Below are positions 12,625 to 26,000 of a stretch of DNA of 64,000 nt, in pieces. The stretch's first letter is position 1. Each line of letters starts with the position of its first letter. Made by a program: the position numbers and the translations under genes. Source of the DNA: Volvox africanus (taxonomy: Eukaryota; Chlorophyta; Chlorophyceae; Chlamydomonadales; Volvocaceae); the NCBI GenBank assembly GCA_030268105.1, contig BSDZ01000080.1, positions 3,163,501 to 3,227,500 of the forward strand. The letters are read 5' to 3'. The notes beneath the pieces were generated by a model. That model had not been told where the DNA came from. It worked only from the letters and a program-made list of their open reading frames with translations, and searched no databases.

Positions 12625-13707
12625 AAGGGTGCTGTCGGTGTGGCACTTTGAATGACGGTGTTGCAGATATGTGTGTGTGTGAGACTTTTACAGTGTGGTG
12701 TTGTCTGAAATGCACCTGGGACAAGGGACCTGCTGTGGAGCTGTACTGAGCGGAGCAATACTGAGTAGATAGCCGCTTAGGTCTAGGGGTTGGGGTTTGC
12801 GTGTACCAGAGAGCATCGCGTGTCCGAGTGGCCGGTGGGCAGGGACGCCTCAGGTGGCCTCTTGGACTGAATCTAGTGGTGGGCGTTAGCTGCAGCGTGG
12901 TGGCTCGGGAGGCGCAGGGCCTTTTTGTCCCGTCAGGTCCCTATGTCGTCCTGGCGCAACTTGCCCTTTAGGTCTAGGGATTCGTATATTTTATGTCCTA
13001 TCTCATGGTAATCCATGTGCTTGCGAGCGTGCAGCGAAGACTAGATAACTTCATGGTTTGATTCCCTTCAAAGTGCCGAAACAGACCTTTGACATGCTGA
13101 GGCAAGTATATAAGTATCGTTTCTTGTCCTCTTTTGAATTCGCTTCTGTAAGATGTTATGATCCTTTTCTTTGCTGGGTTCACTTTTGGGAGGTGTGTTG
13201 CTGCTTGTCTGTTACAACTATGTTGTGACATCCGTCCACGCTATCTGCGGCAGACACTATGGCTCGTGATGCCGGTTACCTTCAGCCTCCATGAGCCCTA
13301 CCCAGTACCCACAATAGCCACTCTGAGCTTGCCTTAATAAGGCTAGGTTTGCCATCTCTGTTGGTAATTGCCAGGTTAGGTTGGTTGGTCATATCTGTCA
13401 TATCAACCAACGTAGAGGTTTTATGGACGTTGACATGTAGGCGTTTGTGCCTGTCCAAGGCCGGCCTTGATCGCCGTTCGTACTGAAGTAATCCTCGTAA
13501 TCACAGCCGTCGAATCAGTGTCCCATGGTTCGGTGTCCCGATGGAGCCCACGAAAGTAGCACCTGCCTCTTCTGCACTTGCTTAGTCCAGTGCAGGTATC
13601 TGGTAAATGTAATAAGTCATGGACTATGCGGTTTTCCGCATGTTTCAGAAGGCACGTGGGACCTCCGTTCCTACCGACCCGCCAAATTTAGGGCAACTAC
13701 CAACGCG
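12625..13707. other. Intergenic: probable 3' UTR of CPP1 and promoter region of next gene
   Basis: About 1.1 kb with no supportable exon. GT-rich after the CPP1 stop; a TGTAA motif lies at 13147-13151. An open frame reaching the next start codon (from 13525) looks like 5' UTR readthrough and not coding sequence. Confidence 0.4.
13147..13151 (+). terminator. Candidate poly(A) signal TGTAA for CPP1 gene
   Basis: First clear TGTAA downstream of the CPP1 stop, about 520 nt away, a plausible volvocine 3' UTR length. Motif-only evidence. Confidence 0.3.
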
Positions 13708-16700
13708 ATGCAGCGGAACAGGCTACGCGGCAAACTTTCAAAGCAAGCGGCTTCCCTCCCAAGGCGCAAGCGTTTCCTCTTCGGGGCAGCTGCGGTGAAC
13801 ATGCTGGCCTTCGTTATCGTTGTCACGTTGGGCAGCTTCTTTTGGTGCGCAACAGAATGACAGCACCCATAGCTCGGAAGGAAACTTTCTATAATCATCG
13901 TCTAATGAAAATTCGAAGATTTTTCCAGTATATGCCGCGCTTGCCTTCCCCGTTTGAAAAAGTGTCCTTTTCGGCTTTCGGCATCCTATCGTGATGTGCT
14001 GTGGGGCCGCTTTGGGGCCTGCCGCAAACTTCCTCTCGCCTCCTGGCAGTGGGGCTCAACAACCGCTTCCCCGGCCGCCTGTGCTGGATAACAGCACCTC
14101 CCAAGGGACAGCTGCTACTGCTGCTGCCCCCGCTGCCCCCCCACCAGCATCATTAGCAACCAACGGTAGCGCTACAAGGATGCATGAGGAGCCAACCGCG
14201 AATGCGTCCTACATTCAGGTAATGTCGGGTGCGGCTGCACGTCGGCATTTGCACGCACCAGGTCTTACGCCCGAGTGCGCGGCGGCGAAGAAAGATTGAA
14301 AGGAAGCTTAGTGGGGAGCAATCAAAAGGGCCCGGGTGCCCGGGCAGCCTTTACAACTCTGATGTTTGCTAGGCGTGGAGCCGCCGGTGAATAAAAGTGG
14401 GTCGTGGCAACGCCATGACCTTACAGTTGCCACCCGTACCATAGCGGCCGCCAGCCCTTGTCAACTGACTCGAAGACCATTGCACCCCGCGATCGGCTGC
14501 ACTCGGCAATGGAATGCACCGTTCAGAGTGACGTCATGCCTTGTCTGTCCATCCATCCGTCCCCAGTCACAGCATTAGCAACGCAGCAGTAGGAGAGCTT
14601 ATATGAGCCGCCGCTGATGCGCGGATATTGAGAATGGTCCAGGTTGAGCATCGTATTTACCGTTCAGGTGTCTTGCCACCAACAATCCCGGGAAACGGGC
14701 GTCGTGTTCGCTCCCAGTTCCGGTTGCTAGGAACGTCTCGTTTGATCAATTTGGCCAGCGCCCGTGACTTCCTATATCCGTGACTTCCTATAACCTGGCC
14801 CTCGCCCCTTCATCGCTTTCACTTTGTCCCGGGTCGTCCCTCCTCGGCCGCTCTCTCGCCCGGATTCCCTGCGACCCCTTATCGAGGTCCCTCAGGCGTG
14901 CGTCCTGCTGCTGGAGGTGGATCCGGATCTATCGAGGTTCGACTTCAGGGGCGGTATCTCGGATCCTTTGCAGATCTTGCTACGGGCTGCCAACAACACC
15001 AGGAGCATACCCGCCATCGGAACCATCCCGGTGCTGCTTGTAAATGGTACGGCATCGCACGACGGCATGGGAAATAAGGGAAGGATATGCTTGCTAACGC
15101 CAGTTGCGCGCGAAAGGGGATGCATCAGCCCGCGATTTTGCTGCGCGCACTCCGAAGCTGCTGGGAGCCTCCTTCTGTACTGCTTCGAGTGGCCAATAGC
15201 CGATTACTTCACCGCTTCCAGCCGGCAATCACGGGTGAAGCCACGGGTCTCACAGTGCTTTTCGAGCACACACTTGCACCCGGGGCATTCCACCGGGGGC
15301 AGCAACGTCCCCAACCTCCTACACCATCACAGCAATAAGCATCTCGCTAAACAGAAGAGCTAGTTCGTATGGACGGGCCAGAAGTACAAGACAGCGTAAT
15401 GCCCAGGCCAAGCGTAAAGCCTGCCCAGGGATTGTGTGTGATGTTTGGAGCCCTGGAAAAGCGGACGATGAAAGAAAGGTAGTAAAGTTGTCAGCAGCAG
15501 CCTCTTTACGGGTAATACGAGAACGGCTAACACGGCAAATACCCAGAGAAACCCAAGCGACCCACACCGTTAGATTCGACTCAAATATTGCTGTCTCTGG
15601 GGCACCGCTGAATAGGCATAACAAGACGCTTACTTTGTGTCTTCGCCTTTTAGATTGGCTGCAGAAGCTCGCAGCAGACGTGTTAGTCTTCAAATCTATT
15701 ACCTCTTATCACGCGACTAGCCAAGGCACAACGTATGGCTCCAATGTTCTGTCCTGTATAAGGTAATTTGTACAACTCTGCCCGAAAACTCCCATGCCTG
15801 CGCTCCGTACGATGCAGAATCTGCATCTCGCTGCCCGCAAAACACAACCGCCGTAATGGAGATCTTGTCGCAAGGCAGGGCCCGCTTTGTGACGGCGCCA
15901 GAGGAAGGGGACGGCTATTTCGGGGACTCGGACAGCGGCGAGAACGTCACCGCGGACGGCTGGAACGCCGCCGGCTACGGAGACCTTGATGGGCTGGGCG
16001 GAGCAGCCACCGAAATTGGCGTGAATGGAACAGCTGTCAACGGGTCCACAGCGAATGGCGATCTTAAACTGGGAAAGGACGGCGCCGGCGGCTTCAGCGC
16101 GGCGCTGGATAAGCTTCCGTCGGCGTATGTGATAAGCACCGAGCCTGGCAACTGGAAGTTGGTCGGAGTGGCGAACGGGCCAACATCTCCGGTGGTTGGT
16201 ACGGCTAACTTAACCGACTTCCGGGTGGGTCGTACTCCAGCCCGCAATGAAGGCCTGGACGGTATTTATCACCGCACGGCCGGGCCACTAGGCGGGGCAG
16301 TGGACAGGACCGAGGTGAAATCAGTGGCGCAGGGCCGAAAGGATAAATGCTGAGAGCCATGGCCCCGCCGTCGCAGCTTTGAAATTGCTGGGTGCGCATG
16401 CACGGGTTTGCTCTCCTATGCTTTGTGCCGCTTCCCGAGCTCCATTCCCTAGAGCACTGTATCACAGCAAACCCGTACCCACTGTTAGTCCCACGGATAA
16501 CCCATGGGGGTAGTCTTTAATACCTGTTGACAGCGTCTATTAGTCGCTTATAAAGTCAGCGGACTGGCGGTCGGAATGAAAGCTGCCAAATCATTTCTTT
16601 GTAAGTTCCCTGCCCCTTCTTCTTGACCTGCCTCATCCTCTTGGCCCCGAGTGCGCAGATGTTTCTGTATTCACAGGAGCCCTGGCCCCCCGCAGTGGCA

Positions 16701-18630
16701 CTCAGCAGCCACCCGATTGCAGTGCCCACGCGACTCACCATGCTGCGGGGCGCTGTGGTGATACAGTCGCAATTGGTGGCACTGCAGTCGGCCGATCTGC
16801 GCGGTGTGGTGTACCCGGGGTACCCTAATCTCCAGGTGTCTCAGGACCAGGTGAGTGGCGCGGCCGGGTGGGCTGGCGGGAAGGGGGAGCTGTTGGTTGG
16901 CCAATTCCAGGTTTTTCGCCTCCTACAGGGAGCTGTGAAATGTATGTCCGCACTGCCTTTTCATTTTCCCTTGGAAGGACTTTCATTGGCCCGTCTCTCA
17001 AGCCGCACCATTTCGGCGTGACTGGTACTTTATGCGCCCGTCCTCATTGCCCCTTCAGGTGGATCAAACGATCACGCTGCGGGTGACGAACTTAACCTTC
17101 CGCTACACCGTCACTCCCGACACGGGTCCCATCGACTTCGCGGCAGCAGACGTCGTCCTCATATGCAACGTTACCGCGCGGGTGGGCCGATGGATCACTT
17201 GCAGGTCAAAGGTTATAAAGCTCCATTTGCGTCGTGTAATCGTCGCTATGCGGGCAGGTTGAGGGCGGGACTGCTACGTCTGTTCATCTGCTCATCAGAC
17301 TTCCAGCTGCATCGGGTCGCTGTCGTAGAGCTCCTTATGAGCCCCTTATGAAGAGAGACGGAGAGGAAAGGATTAAAATAGAGGGTTTTGGAAAGTCGAC
17401 ATATTAGCCCATAAGCACCCCATATCCTGGGCAAATTCTTAGCCCTGCAACTCTTATCTTGTAGTCCAATCCTTAGCCGGTACCCTCACCCAAGTGCGCT
17501 TCAGCGCCAGAAACTCACAGGCTGAGTGCGATGCTGAAGCTGTGCGCCTACCTGGTATTAAGGACCGGCCTGGCCCTGGCTGTGATCCCAGGGTCGCAAG
17601 TACATTTCAATTCATACAGGCCACCACCGAGTCCCTGGCGCCAAGTGGCGTGCGTCCCCACCCGCCCCTCCGAATCCTGCAAATGCCCAGGCACATGTTC
17701 CCCGGGACATGCGCGTGCTGCCCCTGGCCTCGCTGTCATACCCCTATATTGAAGGCTCGCTCACCATTGTGACCCAGCAGCACGCCGGCATCGGAGCGCC
17801 CTCGGGACCCGGGGCACCGCCCATGCCCTTCATGACCCCACCGACACCAGCGGGGAGTCCCCGACCCGGAGGGCCCATGCTAGGGGTGGGCCCCGCGGAG
17901 CGTATCGTGGTTCCCATCAGCGGTCAGGGGTTCTACGATGCCGCTGACGCAGCGGCGAGATCAATGTCTGATGCTCAAGTCATGGCTGTGTGGCCGGAGC
18001 GGAATACCACCGGAGCCGCTGCGGCTCCAGCACGCAAAGGGGGCGGCAATTCCAACCCAGGCGCAGGGAGCCCGGGCTCGACGCAAAAGCCCGGCAATGC
18101 CTGGGAAAGCCCCTACCCAACCACCGGCGCCTTAGGGAATGGTACGCCACTAGCTATACCCCCTGGTGCCAATGCCACGATACCCAGCGCCGCTGGGGCC
18201 GGCGGTGCCAGGCAACAGGCCGGCAACGGCAGTAGCACTAGCGGAGGCGGGATGAATGCTACAGGTGGTCCTCAGGTAGGCACAGCCTGCAGACGTACAG
18301 CTCCAGCACATGTAGTTCCCTTCTTCCCTATGGACTGCCGATTCGCTTTTGGAGTCGGAACTTCGCAATAGTGGAAAAAGGAGCGAACACCCCTGTGTCC
18401 AATTATACTCCAGCGAATCTTGATTTGGAAGCTTTCACAATAATTGTCTCTGATTTTACTGTAGGAAAGCGATGGCGCCCCAACGCGGATCATGCAGGTG
18501 CCTTCTCAACCTGCAATGAAAGCCCCATTGACGGAAACGGGATCTTCAGGTCAAGGTGGTTGCGCCGCAACGATATCGTTCAAAGTTTGGCCCATATGCG
18601 TGCTGTGGTTGGCAATTCTTTCCGCTTTAG
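13708..18630 (+). CDS. Signal-anchored, probably N-glycosylated low-complexity protein, function unknown (ten exons)
   Basis: CDS join(13708..13844, 14050..14218, 14887..15046, 15818..16314, 16677..16850, 17059..17181, 17521..17554, 17620..18275, 18465..18497, 18550..18630), 687 residues, phases kept throughout (exon 3 could instead start at 14896). Residues 1-28 are basic (RNRLRGK, LPRRKR), followed by hydrophobic FGAAAVNMLAFVIVVTLGSF: a type II signal anchor or long signal peptide. The remainder has many Asn-X-Ser/Thr sequons (LDNSTS, NNTRS, VNESA, QNTTA, ENVTA, VNGTA, VNGST, ANLTD, TNLTF, CNVTA, GNGTP, GANAT) and short beta-rich blocks such as VTNLTFRYTVTPDTGP. The C-terminal part is Gly/Pro/Ala-rich. 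This suggests a secretory-pathway or extracellular-matrix protein; no known domain is recognised. The short exons at 17521-17554 and 18465-18497 are the least certain. Confidence 0.6.
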
Positions 18631-18882
18631 TATTTGCTTGCTGAGTAAAAAATAGGTAGCGTGGCATTATTGTGGGGCTAATGGGTTACGTTGAGTAGGC
18701 GCAACGCGCGCTGGAGGTACAGGAACGTGGTGCCGTATAACGAAGGGAACTTTTTTGTCTGACTGTACTTTGACCGTTGGCGGTCCATCCAAAGCGAGCA
18801 CAATTGATTCGAATTGAATTGAATTGAGCAAAGTTGGTACCCAGGACAACGACCATACAGCATATCCAAATAGAAATCAAAT

Positions 18883-21800
18883 ATGGACGTGAACCAAATG
18901 GTTTCTATCGCCAGGCTTGAGAGCGCATGGGCAAAGCTTTCGAGTAATTCGGAGTATCAACGATGTATTAGTATGTTTTTTAAAGCGCCATTATTTTATA
19001 TCCGATGCTCTGGACTTTACGCGGGTGAGCCGAACCTTTCATGCAGGAGTTCGTTACGTCGGGTGATTAGCTAGGGCATTTTTAACGATTCTCACAACGC
19101 AGGAACAAGCAAGGTGACGGGCAGGCGAGCCGTTTATTGCGACAGGCAATGCTGCCAGCGTTTATCGGTGGAGTTAACGAACCGCGTCGCCGAATTAGGC
19201 GAGCAGGCCCCGCAAGTTGAGGTTCCCACTGAGGACGTCGAAGATGTCCAAGTACTTCAACTGCAAAGTATGTTTGGCGGCCATTGCTATCTGCCCAGCT
19301 CTTCCACGACAATACCCTATCTGCTGTGTGATTTTGTCCAGACTGTCCCGTGGTGGCAAACGCAACCAGCAGACGAATGCATCTAAAGCGCTCGGATGAC
19401 CGGAAAACGTCTCCTTCCACTATTTGTAATGCCAACACCTTGGTCGACTCCTTGGTTTTTCCCTAGGCGAGGCTGAGGTCAAAGCCCTTTTCAAAGACCT
19501 CAAGCGAGCGGCTCGTTACCAGAAGCAATGCCGCCAACTGGCAGCTGCGCGGGAGCTTTTGGCCAATGTCCGGCACTGGATAGCGCCCTTTCAGCCCCTA
19601 TCTCCTGTCGCGGCGGTGACTCCAGCGATGGCAGTTTCGCAGGACCTAACTGCAGCAGCATCTCCTACCGCCACGTGGGGAGAGGGGGACGTGGGGTGCT
19701 CCAAAGAAGTTCATGCAGCGGCGATGACGGTGACATATTCACCTGTACAAGGTGACGTAGCCGGCGCATGCGGGAACAGCGCATTCTGGGTGTGTCAGGA
19801 CAGACCGGTCCCACAGTCCCACCCGATTTCACCTGATTCGAGCCTGAGCCTCAGCTCGCAGTCTGAAAACTGCGACACTTCGAGTGGCGATCGCTACATG
19901 CGTGATGCTTGCGCGTCCGGAGCTCTAAGTCACCACTGCACCGCTGCTGTTGCAGTGCGAGCAACAAGGGGTTTCCCCGGTAGTGCAGAAGCGACAGAGT
20001 CGATGGGGCATATCCAGCGTTTGGAGAGCGCAGCGCTTGCACCTGGCCCTGCAGCATCAGCCTCCACCCCTGCCTCAGTATGCGCAGCGGGGGCAGTTGC
20101 AGGCGGGTTGGCCGACGCGGTATGCGACACCGAGCAGTTGGTGCTGCGTCCCCTTGGCACCACAGTTGGATGTGCTGACCGTTGGACCGGGGACGGCACC
20201 GCTTTGCACCTCAACGGCCTGGCGGCATCGCCTCCACCCAGCTGCTCCTCATCTGTTCTTCCCAGCAGTGCTACCACGCCCTTGTGGCTGCCGGCAACTC
20301 CGCGGTATTCACTGGCGGTGCTCCCCGGTAGCTGTGCAGCTACTGCTGCTGCTGCAGCTGCCGTCGCGGCATCATTCACTTGCGGAGTCGATAGGGACTC
20401 ACATTGTCCCGACAGTCCAGCTTCCGAGTGGCGCGTTGCTGGTAATGGTGCACTGGGAATGGAGGCGGCCGACATCGCTGCTTCTGCTGCGCGCGATCTG
20501 GGGCCACGGGATGCAACTGGGGCCTGCACTTACGGCGGCGGTGCAGAGGACGTGTTGGTAGTGTGCTGCAGCATCGACCTGGAGTGGTGGGAGCGGGACA
20601 ATACCAAGGTGACGGAAGTGGGCTGGACTATGTGGGACAACCTCACGCGGCAACTTGAGTCCAGGTGCTGCGGGGCTGGCGCGGCGGAGGGGAGTGGAGC
20701 CCTAGGCCTAGCCCTAGGGAGGGGAGGATCGGGAGCGGAGCTCATCGGCGGGAGGTCCGCCCAGGCGCCGCAGTCCTTTGGCTTGCGGGCCCGGCTTTGT
20801 TGTGCTGAAAGGATTATAGAGTTGGGTTTCTTTATGTCTGTCACCTACAGCTTGTAGGCTTCTTCATATCCTCACCGGTTTACACCGGCATAACCCTTTC
20901 AATCCCTCTCATACCAGGCACCACATCGTTGCAGAAAACGAGGCGTTAGTTAATCAAATACATGTGCCCAACAATAAGCACGACTTCCTGTTCGGTAGCA
21001 GCGAAACAGGCTCGTTGGTGGAGGGGGCCGCAGCGCTGCAGTCTGACTTGGACCGCTACGGCGAGCGAGTGTGGGAGAAGTGGTGGGCACAGCATCACCC
21101 ACAGCCCCAGCAGCAACCACTTTCACAACAGCGGTCAACGCGGTTGGACAACAGGCAGCATGGGGCCAGATATCAGCGGGGGCAAGGGGAGAAAGGAGAG
21201 GGCCAGGATGCTACAGCCCCACCATCTGATGAGATAGGTGCCTCTGGGCATGTGGCCAAGGATTGCCCTGGGCCGCTGCCTCTTGGGCCGGACGCCGTCG
21301 AGACGGCCTCAGAAGCTGGCGAAGCTTCTACTGTACCCTCCTCCAGGACGACCGGACATCCTCCGCGCGCCCCACGAATTCAGCTGGTGGTCGTGGGACA
21401 CGGGTAAGGGACTTCAAGAACGGTACCACACTGGGGTCCTTCAGAGCATTCATCAGCAAGTACACAGCACCTTCGCCGAGAATTCCTTCCTCTATCAGAT
21501 GTGCCTTATGGCTTGCATGAGGCATAGCTCTGCCTTGCCCCTGCAGGCTGTCTCAAGACCTCAAGGCACTGTCCAGCTTGTTGGGGGTGACGATACCAAC
21601 CGCAGCAGCCATTGTGGACACGTCGGATCTGGCATGGGCGGCATTGGAGGCCGCGCCAGGCCACGAGCGAACCGCAGTAAGTGATGTGAATGTAGGGAGG
21701 GGGTTGCGCCCGGGTCGGTTCGCCAACACGCAGTTTTGCGTTATTGTATTGGTTTGCCGCTCACTAATCCTCAACCCCCGGTGGGTCGGTGGTGTCGGGA

Positions 21801-21955
21801 CACGCAACTTCCCTCAGATGAGCCTCCGAGTTCTGCTCAAAATGTTGGATATCCCCGCTAGCAAGCTTCACAACGGCGGCAATGACGCGAGGTATACCTT
21901 GGAGGCGATGTTGGCTCTGGCGGCACTAGAGCCCAACAACAGGGAGAGCTTCTGA
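18883..21955 (+). CDS. GFD2/YDR514C-like DEDDh 3'-5' exonuclease-fold protein with long N-terminal extension
   Basis: CDS join(18883..18970, 19103..19267, 19467..20664, 20918..21403, 21547..21676, 21818..21955), 734 residues, all six exons in phase. The C-terminal third has the order of motifs of RNase H-like DEDDh nucleases: VVCCSIDLEWWERDNTKVTE (Asp and Glu of motif I), HHIVAENEALVNQ and KHDFLFGSSETG, then QLVVVGHGLSQDLKALSS (motif II Asp), AAAIVDTSDLAW, and LHNGGNDARYTLEAM (motif III His-x4-Asp). Every expected acidic ligand is present, so catalysis is plausible. This resembles the fungal Gfd2/YDR514C-type domain. The N-terminal half has a basic helical start and a long Ala/Ser/Cys-rich segment with a run of eight alanines; no function is assigned to it. 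Substrate unknown. Confidence 0.75.
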
Positions 21956-23070
21956 CGAGGTGCTGAGCCTTTAGTCCTTGGCATGTCGAGTCCTTAGCAT
22001 GACGCCTTGAAGCGTAAGAGCATGATCGGCCCTCTAATGAGCAAGCGGCATTGGTTCAATGTTTGTCGTGATAAATGATAGAGACGAGTTATTCATATAA
22101 CGAGAGACAGAGAGGGACATCGATGTTGACTGTGGTTGCGAATGTGACGGTTTGAGTGGCAAACTGGCAATGGGGTGAGGAGAGGTTATGAAGTTTAAGC
22201 AGCAGATTTCAGAGGAGGCGGAGAAGAACCGAGGGGGCAACAGCTGGTGACCAACAAAAAAGTGCCCGGATAATTTGGAGAGAATAGAAATGCAGTGCTG
22301 TGGAGCGTTCATTGCTTCCTCTGCGTTGGCGCGACGTAGGTGCGTCCATAACAGGGGTTGGGATCGACATTTCTTATGCGGGAGGAACATAGGTGGGTGA
22401 GGAACACAGGCCGGGGCACCTATCTTGGGATGCAGCGAAGCAGGCGGCGTTGGTAAATTTAGGGCGATTGGGGAACGATTCCGAAGGATCCAGAGTTCAG
22501 GGCTGGGTCGTAAACATGGCTTAACTGACCTGCAGCGAGGTATGAATGAAGGGCGACCTGAATGAAGGGCCCTACGTCCATCGTCGCCGCAAAACATTCT
22601 CAGGTAGAAGCTGAGGATTTGGATATATATTTCAAGCCATTAGTAAGCATGTATTCTAAGCCATATATACTATTGTGCCTCTCTTACATACTGGCTGTAT
22701 GTGGACTTACCGGGGGCGGAACCTTGGTAGGGGAAGCATATTAATTGCATAAGTGTGGTCAATTGGCCTCGCGAAGGTGATCTTTTGAAACCTACGGCTC
22801 ACAGCTTCGCGACCTGTACTACAGTACTCCAGTTGAAACTTGAGACATGGTGCTCTATACAAACTGTAACGTACGGCAAGTGAATTCCAGCAGTCATCTA
22901 GACCATATGTCAGCCATCACGTAACCGAAGTGTGAACCCAGAATGTTGGGGCTAAATGCTACATGACGCAATGGGTTCGGCGCGCTCAAATTTCGGGGCA
23001 AAGTTTTGCCGCCCTGAGCCTGCTCGGAATTCAGTGAAAGTGCAAAATCGGCGAGCGATAGATATTAATT
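21956..23070. other. Intergenic region
   Basis: About 1.1 kb. A long minus-strand open frame (22597-22034) lacks splice partners or recognisable domains and is probably chance. No repeat or RNA gene recognised. Confidence 0.4.
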
Positions 23071-26000
23071 ATGATATCAAATAAGCCAACCTCAGCGCTT
23101 TGTGGTCCGTTACAGTGCTCATTACTCGCGCTTGCAGCACTTGTGTTATTCTTGCTGTGGACCAGGGCTCCCATAACGGCAGAATATGTTGCAGTAATCG
23201 ACTGTGGAAGCTCTGGAACACGCATGTATGTTCGTCTGTTACATCTAGGGCCGGTCCACAACTGAAAAGCAATCCGTCCATATGCAGATACGTGTACACA
23301 TGGAGGTATGCCGATGCAAGGCGTGGCATCCCAGATCTGGAACTAATACCACCATCAGCTGCGCCGGACCTCGTTCCCAAGAAGTCTGGGACAAGTACGT
23401 TCAGCACTATGGGCTACGTTCAGCACTATGGGCTCGCGGACCCGCGAAGGATTAGAGCAAACACTATGATGCTTGCAGCCTATTGAGCCTCCAAGTACAG
23501 TTGATAGACCTGTTTTCAGGACCAAGCAAGCGGTCAAGTTGAGCACGGTACCCTCGGGCCCACAGCCCAGGTGTCTAGTCATGAGGTCTATCACAAAGGT
23601 TTGCTATTGGCTGTCCTACGGAATTCATTGTATCTGATCCGCCCCATCCACCCTGGCGTATCGATGCCCTTGACGGGCGTGCACGTGTACCTACGCAGGT
23701 TCGTACAACCGCGTGGAGACGCTTCCCGGGGTTGATTCCTTTGTGGATCGCCCCGAGCAGGACTTGGAGGCCCTCGCCCTTGGACCGCTGTTGACGTGGG
23801 CCCGCGCGGTCATACCTGCCAGGCAGCTGCCCGCTGTGCCCATCCTTCTGTTCGCTACTGCGGGTCAGTCGTTCAGTGCGGGCTGGCAGCTGGGCCCCTA
23901 TTGTAAATGTTGATGGGATGATATCGCTTTGTAACTGCAGCTATCCATGGTTCATCGACGTGCCCATGCCTCGCACTTGCGTATTGCTAGTCGGACTGGG
24001 CCTTTGCCACGACGGCTGGGGCTTAAAATTGAACAATGGCCATTTGTTTCCTACAGGAGTGCGGCGCATGCCGCCCGCCAAACGGCAGCGGCTGATGGAG
24101 CGGGCGCGAGACGTGCTGAGAAGCTCCGGCTTTAGGTGCGGGGTGCCTTGGCCATGGCACGGGTGCTGCCGTGGCTATAGCTACTGGTGTTGATGCTGCT
24201 GGGGCAGCAAAAACGGTTGTAGCTGCGGCCAGATCTGATTTGCCGCGACGATGGCTGGTCGATGCTCGCAGGTTCGAGCCGGACTGGGCGAGGATTATCA
24301 GCGGCACGGATGAAGGCGTGTACGGCTGGATTGCCATCAATTACTTGCGTGGCCACCTGGACGGGCCGACCAGTCTGGCGGTTGCGTACGCAACGGCCGC
24401 AGCAGCTCGTGCGGGGGGCACCGAAGCGGCGGCAGCGGTTGCGGCTGCAATGGGACGGCGGGGCGGCGGTTGGGTGGCTGGTGCCTCAGGCGCAGTTGGC
24501 GGGGCGAATGTGGTGGGGTTGGGAGCGGCCGCGTCGTCACTGGTGGCAACTGTCGGTTCATTAGACCTCGGTGGTTCGTCCCTGGAGGTACGGATTCACA
24601 CCAATCGTCAGGGTTGACAGATGGCGTGAGAGAGCTGCGTTTTGTATCTTGGGGGTGGTGGTTGGGGGCTTAGGATTGGATCTAGGGTTTTAAGGCTTTA
24701 AACCCCTAAACCCTAGTTGGTCCAGCTTCCTCATCCAGATATTGCACTTCAGCCTCAGGAGGCTTAGGTGATTAGAATCCCACTTCCATGGGAGTGGGCA
24801 GGCATACCTCGGGTGTGTTCGGGACACGCATGTGGTTTGGAAGACCGTAATCTGTGCGGTGTCTGTGAGATTCCTAAGCGGAGTGGCCCCGCTGGCGAGG
24901 GAAGGGCGCTCCGTGATTTGTCTGTGTCCCATTTCGTAGGTGACTGCATGATCCGTCGCATGGTAATCGTGTAACATACATAGTTCTAACCCCATGTCAC
25001 CCCAAGGAGTGTGCTTAAGAGATTCGGTAGGGTCCACTATAACTCATGCCGGGCAACTCCCTTTTGACTCTGCCAGATGGTCTACTGCTCCGAGGCTGTA
25101 TTGGTGGAGGATTGGAGGCGGCAGCAACGGCATCCACAGCTGGCAACTATGGAGGCGGGCATCCCCCACAACAGCCGCAAGCAACTGCGAAACCACCATA
25201 ACCTTAACTCCTACGCTAATCGCCATGGACGCCAACAAATATCATTGACCCGGCGGAGGCAGCTGCAGCTGCAGGGGCAGGTTGAAGGTCAGGACAGCCA
25301 GACATTTATGGAGGGGCAGCTTTCTCAGGGACATCGGCAGGCGCAGCATCAGGAACACGCAGACGGCCAGGCGAATGTGAATCTCGCGGAGCGCAGGGGG
25401 GATGGTTCGGTGGCAATAACGGAGGGGCTCCCAAGCCGTGGCCTGCTGCTGGGGCCGCGGTTCTACACGCTGCGGACGCACACCTTCCAAAGATATGGAC
25501 TCAACGACGCCTTTGACAGGTCCATCAGCCTGCTGCTTAAGGTGGGAATGTCCACAGCTGATGAAGCTGCCTGGACCTCAGGATCAAGTTTGAAGCTCTG
25601 CCATGCTTTAGTGGAGTGGCCATGCCATGCCTCATCCCATCCCCATCCTCCCTCCGTTCATACCGGGGTCTTCTTGGGTGGTTCAACCTATTCACGTATT
25701 CCGACGCAATGAAGTGGAATTTGGGCATGTTACCGGGGTTGCAGCCCAGCATTGTCGTGCACGCCGATCGTGCCTCCTGGGCATCTCCTGCCGGCCAATT
25801 CACGTTCCCCGAATGTACGCAGATCCCTCATCACCTGCCCCTTTCGCGGTGCTTTCCATTGCCCTCAGAATAAGCTGGTTTTGTCGCCCCCAACTCAGAG
25901 CGCCGTGTCGCACACACCATTACCAAGTCCCGGCGCACGGCTGGTCGGGACGCAGCTTGCAGAAGGGGGTGTCCAGGATCAGACTCAAAGCTCAGCGGGC

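Noticed and set aside
19930..20529. Long antisense frame opposite the GFD2-like gene
   Set aside because: Shadow of a GC-rich, alanine-coding exon; the sense strand has catalytic motifs and consistent splicing.
22034..22597. Minus-strand 187-codon open frame as a gene
   Set aside because: Pro/Ser/His-rich random-looking translation, no domain, no splice partners; lies in the 3' region of the GFD2-like gene.
24681..24716. Interstitial telomere tract
   Set aside because: Only about two TTTAGGG-like units arranged as a palindrome inside an intron; too short to claim a telomeric origin.
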